From positions 282,772 through 346,771 of the forward strand of contig JAWTZU010000015.1 of NCBI GenBank assembly GCA_033629205.1: a DNA stretch of 64,000 bases, read 5' to 3'. This stretch comes from Lithocarpus polystachyus (lineage: Eukaryota; Streptophyta; Magnoliopsida; Fagales; Fagaceae). Of this stretch, positions 62,181-64,000 are shown in pieces. Below the pieces are notes generated by a model that was not told where the DNA came from, ran no database searches, and saw nothing but the letters and a program-made list of their open reading frames with translations. Position 1 is the stretch's first letter. Every line of letters starts with the position of its first letter. Position numbers and translations under genes: made by a program.

Positions 62181-64000
62181 TACCCCCGAAACACAAAAAA
62201 TGACCAAAATACCCACGGAGCATAAAAATTTCCAAAATGACCCCCGAAACCTAAAAATGACCAAAATGCCCTAGAAACATAAAAATTTCCAAAATAACCC
62301 CCGAAACCCAAAAAATGACCAAAATACCCTCGAAACATAAAAATTACCAAAATACCCCCGAAACCCAAGAAATGACCAAAATTCCCCCGAAACCCAAAAA
62401 ATGACCAAAATACCCTCGAAACATAAAAATTAACAAAATAACCCCCGAAACCAAAAAATGACCAAAATACTCACAAAACCAAAAAAATTACCAGAATACC
62501 TCCGAAATCCAAGAAATGACCAAAACACCCCTGAAACCCGAAAAATGACCAAAATACCCTCGAAACATAAAAATTACTAAAATAACCCCCGAAACCTAAA
62601 AATGACCAAAATACTCTCGAAACCAAAAAAATTACCAGAATACCTCAAAAACCCAAGAAAGGACCAAAATACCCCCGAAACCCAAAAAATGACCAAAATA
62701 CCCTCGGAGCATAAAAATTACCAAAATAACCCCCGAAACCTAAAAATAACCAAAATACTCTCGAAACCAATAGAATTACCAAAATACCTCAGAAACCCAA
62801 GAAATGAACAAAATACCCCCGAAACCCAAAAAATGACCAAAATACCCTCGAAACATAAAAATTACCAAAATAACCCCCGAAACCAAAAAATGACCAAAAT
62901 ACTCTCGAAACCAAAAAAATTACCAGAATACCTCCGAAACCCAAGAAATGACCAAAATACCCCTAAAACCCAAAAAATGACCAAAATACCCTCGAAACAT
63001 AAAAATTACCAAAATAATGCCCAAAACCTAAAAGTAACCAAAATACCCCCGAAACAAAAAAAATTACCAGAATACCTCCGAAAACCAAGAAATGACTAAA
63101 ATACCCTCGAAACATAAAAATTAACAAAATAACCCTTGAAACCAAAAAATGACCAAAATACTCACAAAACCAAAAAAAATTACCAGAATACCTCCGAAAT
63201 CCAAGAAATGACCAAAACACCCCTGAAACCCGAAAAATGACCAAAATACCCTCGAAACATAAAAATTACCAAAATACCCCCGAAACCCAAGAAATGACCA
63301 AAATTCCCCCGAAACCCAAAAAATGACCAAAATACCCTCGAAACATAAAAATTAACAAAATAACCCCCGAAACCAAAAAATGACCAAAATACTCACAAAA
63401 CCAAAAAAATTACCAGAATACCTCCGAAATCCAAGAAATGACCAAAACACCCCTGAAACCCGAAAAATGACCAAAATACCCTCGAAACATAAAAATTACT
63501 AAAATAACCCCCGAAACCTAAAAATGACCAAAATACTCTCGAAACCAAAAAAATTACCAGAATACCTCAAAAACCCAAGAAAGGACCAAAATACCCCCGA
63601 AACCCAAAAAATGACCAAAATACCCTCGGAGCATAAAAATTACCAAAATAACCCCCGAAACCTAAAAATAACCAAAATACTCTCGAAACCAATAGAATTA
63701 CCAAAATACCTCCGAAAACCTAGAAATGACCAAAATACCCCCGGAACCCAAAAAATGACCAAAATACCCTCGAAACATAAAAATTACCAAAATAATCCCC
63801 GAAACCCAAAAGTAACCAAAATACTCTCGAAACCAAAAAATTTACCAGAATACCTCCGAAACCCAAGAAATGACCAAAATACCCCCGAAAACCAAAAAAT
63901 GACCAAAATACCCTCGAAACAATTAAAATTACCAAAATAATCCTTGAAACCTAAAAATGACCAAAATACTTTCGAAAGCAAAAAAATTACCAGAATATCT
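62181..64000 (+). repeat. Dialect III unit B, rearranged partial copy at the window end
   Basis: It matches 47.2-48.1 kb at an offset of 14954 up to about 63.1 kb, then contains a local duplication (CTCACAAAACC, CCCCTGAAACCCG and CATAAAAATTAACAAAATAACCC occur again within 63.1-63.5 kb). From about 63.5 kb it follows unit B copy 2 until the last ~60 bases, which turn into a CCTTGAAACC / TTTCGAAAGC version. The array continues beyond the window. Confidence 0.8.

Larger units (their letters stand above)
1415..64000 (+). repeat. Hierarchical AC-rich satellite array (28-30 bp monomer, 144-bp pentamer)
   Basis: The whole stretch is built from a 28-30 bp monomer: ACCAAAATA, then a C/T run, the core CGAAAC, then an A-rich spacer ending in TT or TG. 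Five monomers recur in fixed order. They can be labelled A (CCCTCGAAACATAAAAATT, 28 bp), B (ATCCCCGAAACCTAAAAG-type, 28), C (CTCTCGAAACC-type, 30), D (ACCAGAATACCTCCGAAACC, 29) and E (TACCCCCGAAACCCAAAAAA-type, 29), summing to 144 bp. The plus strand is extremely G-poor; one E monomer holds 15 A, 10 C, 2 G and 2 T. All monomers point the same way and I saw no inversion in 62 kb. No gene interrupts the array. It runs off the right edge, so its full length and position (centromeric, subtelomeric or interstitial) are unknown. Confidence 0.97.

Noticed and set aside
1509..64000. Hundreds of long open reading frames on both strands of the array, up to 739 codons
   Set aside because: They are translations of satellite DNA in every available frame, follow the 144-bp period, overlap each other on both strands, match no protein family and have no gene-like start or context.
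1415..64000. CRISPR-like array because of ~29-bp regular repeats
   Set aside because: There are no unique spacers: the repeats are contiguous and the whole unit varies. The context is a plant retroelement.
1415..64000. Search for inverted segments, embedded transposons or other unique inserts in the array
   Set aside because: I found none: all monomers read in the same direction, and apart from the N run no stretch longer than about one monomer departs from the pattern.

Overview
The window is almost entirely one plant satellite array. The first ~1.4 kb holds the remains of Ty3/gypsy retrotransposons, and ~62.6 kb of tandem repeat follows, running off the right end. The retrotransposon protein motifs are typical of flowering-plant gypsy elements and suggest a eudicot nuclear genome; the species cannot be told from the sequence. 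No intact host gene, rRNA, tRNA, CRISPR array or bacterial-style gene is present. The long open frames on both strands of the array are by-products of its composition and period.

Left flank (1-1418). A gag gene fragment lies on the minus strand. It has the capsid-type core (1040-1418) and, further on, the basic tail and CCHC zinc knuckle (1-231). The two halves are split by an 808-bp solo LTR (232-1039) that begins TGATG, ends CATCA and is flanked by the 5-bp target duplication GCTGT. Removing the LTR and one duplication copy restores an uninterrupted gag frame. The LTR is itself in minus orientation. It has a TATA box, a poly(A)-type signal and, unusually, the last 62 codons of a gypsy pol frame. 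The N-terminal part of gag is missing, cut at about 1415-1420 where the satellite begins.

Satellite (about 1415-64000). The basic unit is a 28-30 bp AC-rich monomer that always points the same way, of the form ACCAAAATAC..C-CGAAAC-..AAAAAT. Five monomer variants (28+28+30+29+29) make a 144-bp pentamer, and two pentamers often make a 288-bp unit. Above that come a 461-bp unit of 16 monomers and multi-kilobase units of about 2.5, 3.6-3.7, 4.06 and 5.65 kb. Three repeat dialects follow one another: I (1.4-14.7 kb), II (15.2-38.2 kb) and III (43-64 kb), with a less regular zone at 38.2-43.2 kb. A 500-N gap (14680-15179) sits between dialects I and II.

How the array evolved is readable in places. 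There are whole-monomer deletions (29 bp), a three-monomer insertion (87 bp), a conversion-like patch, hybrid monomers, and C-to-T/G-to-A decay at the single CpG of each monomer. Several long duplications differ mainly by one-base homopolymer deletions, which may be assembly errors. Coordinates of long-range units are hand-aligned and approximate to tens of bases unless stated.
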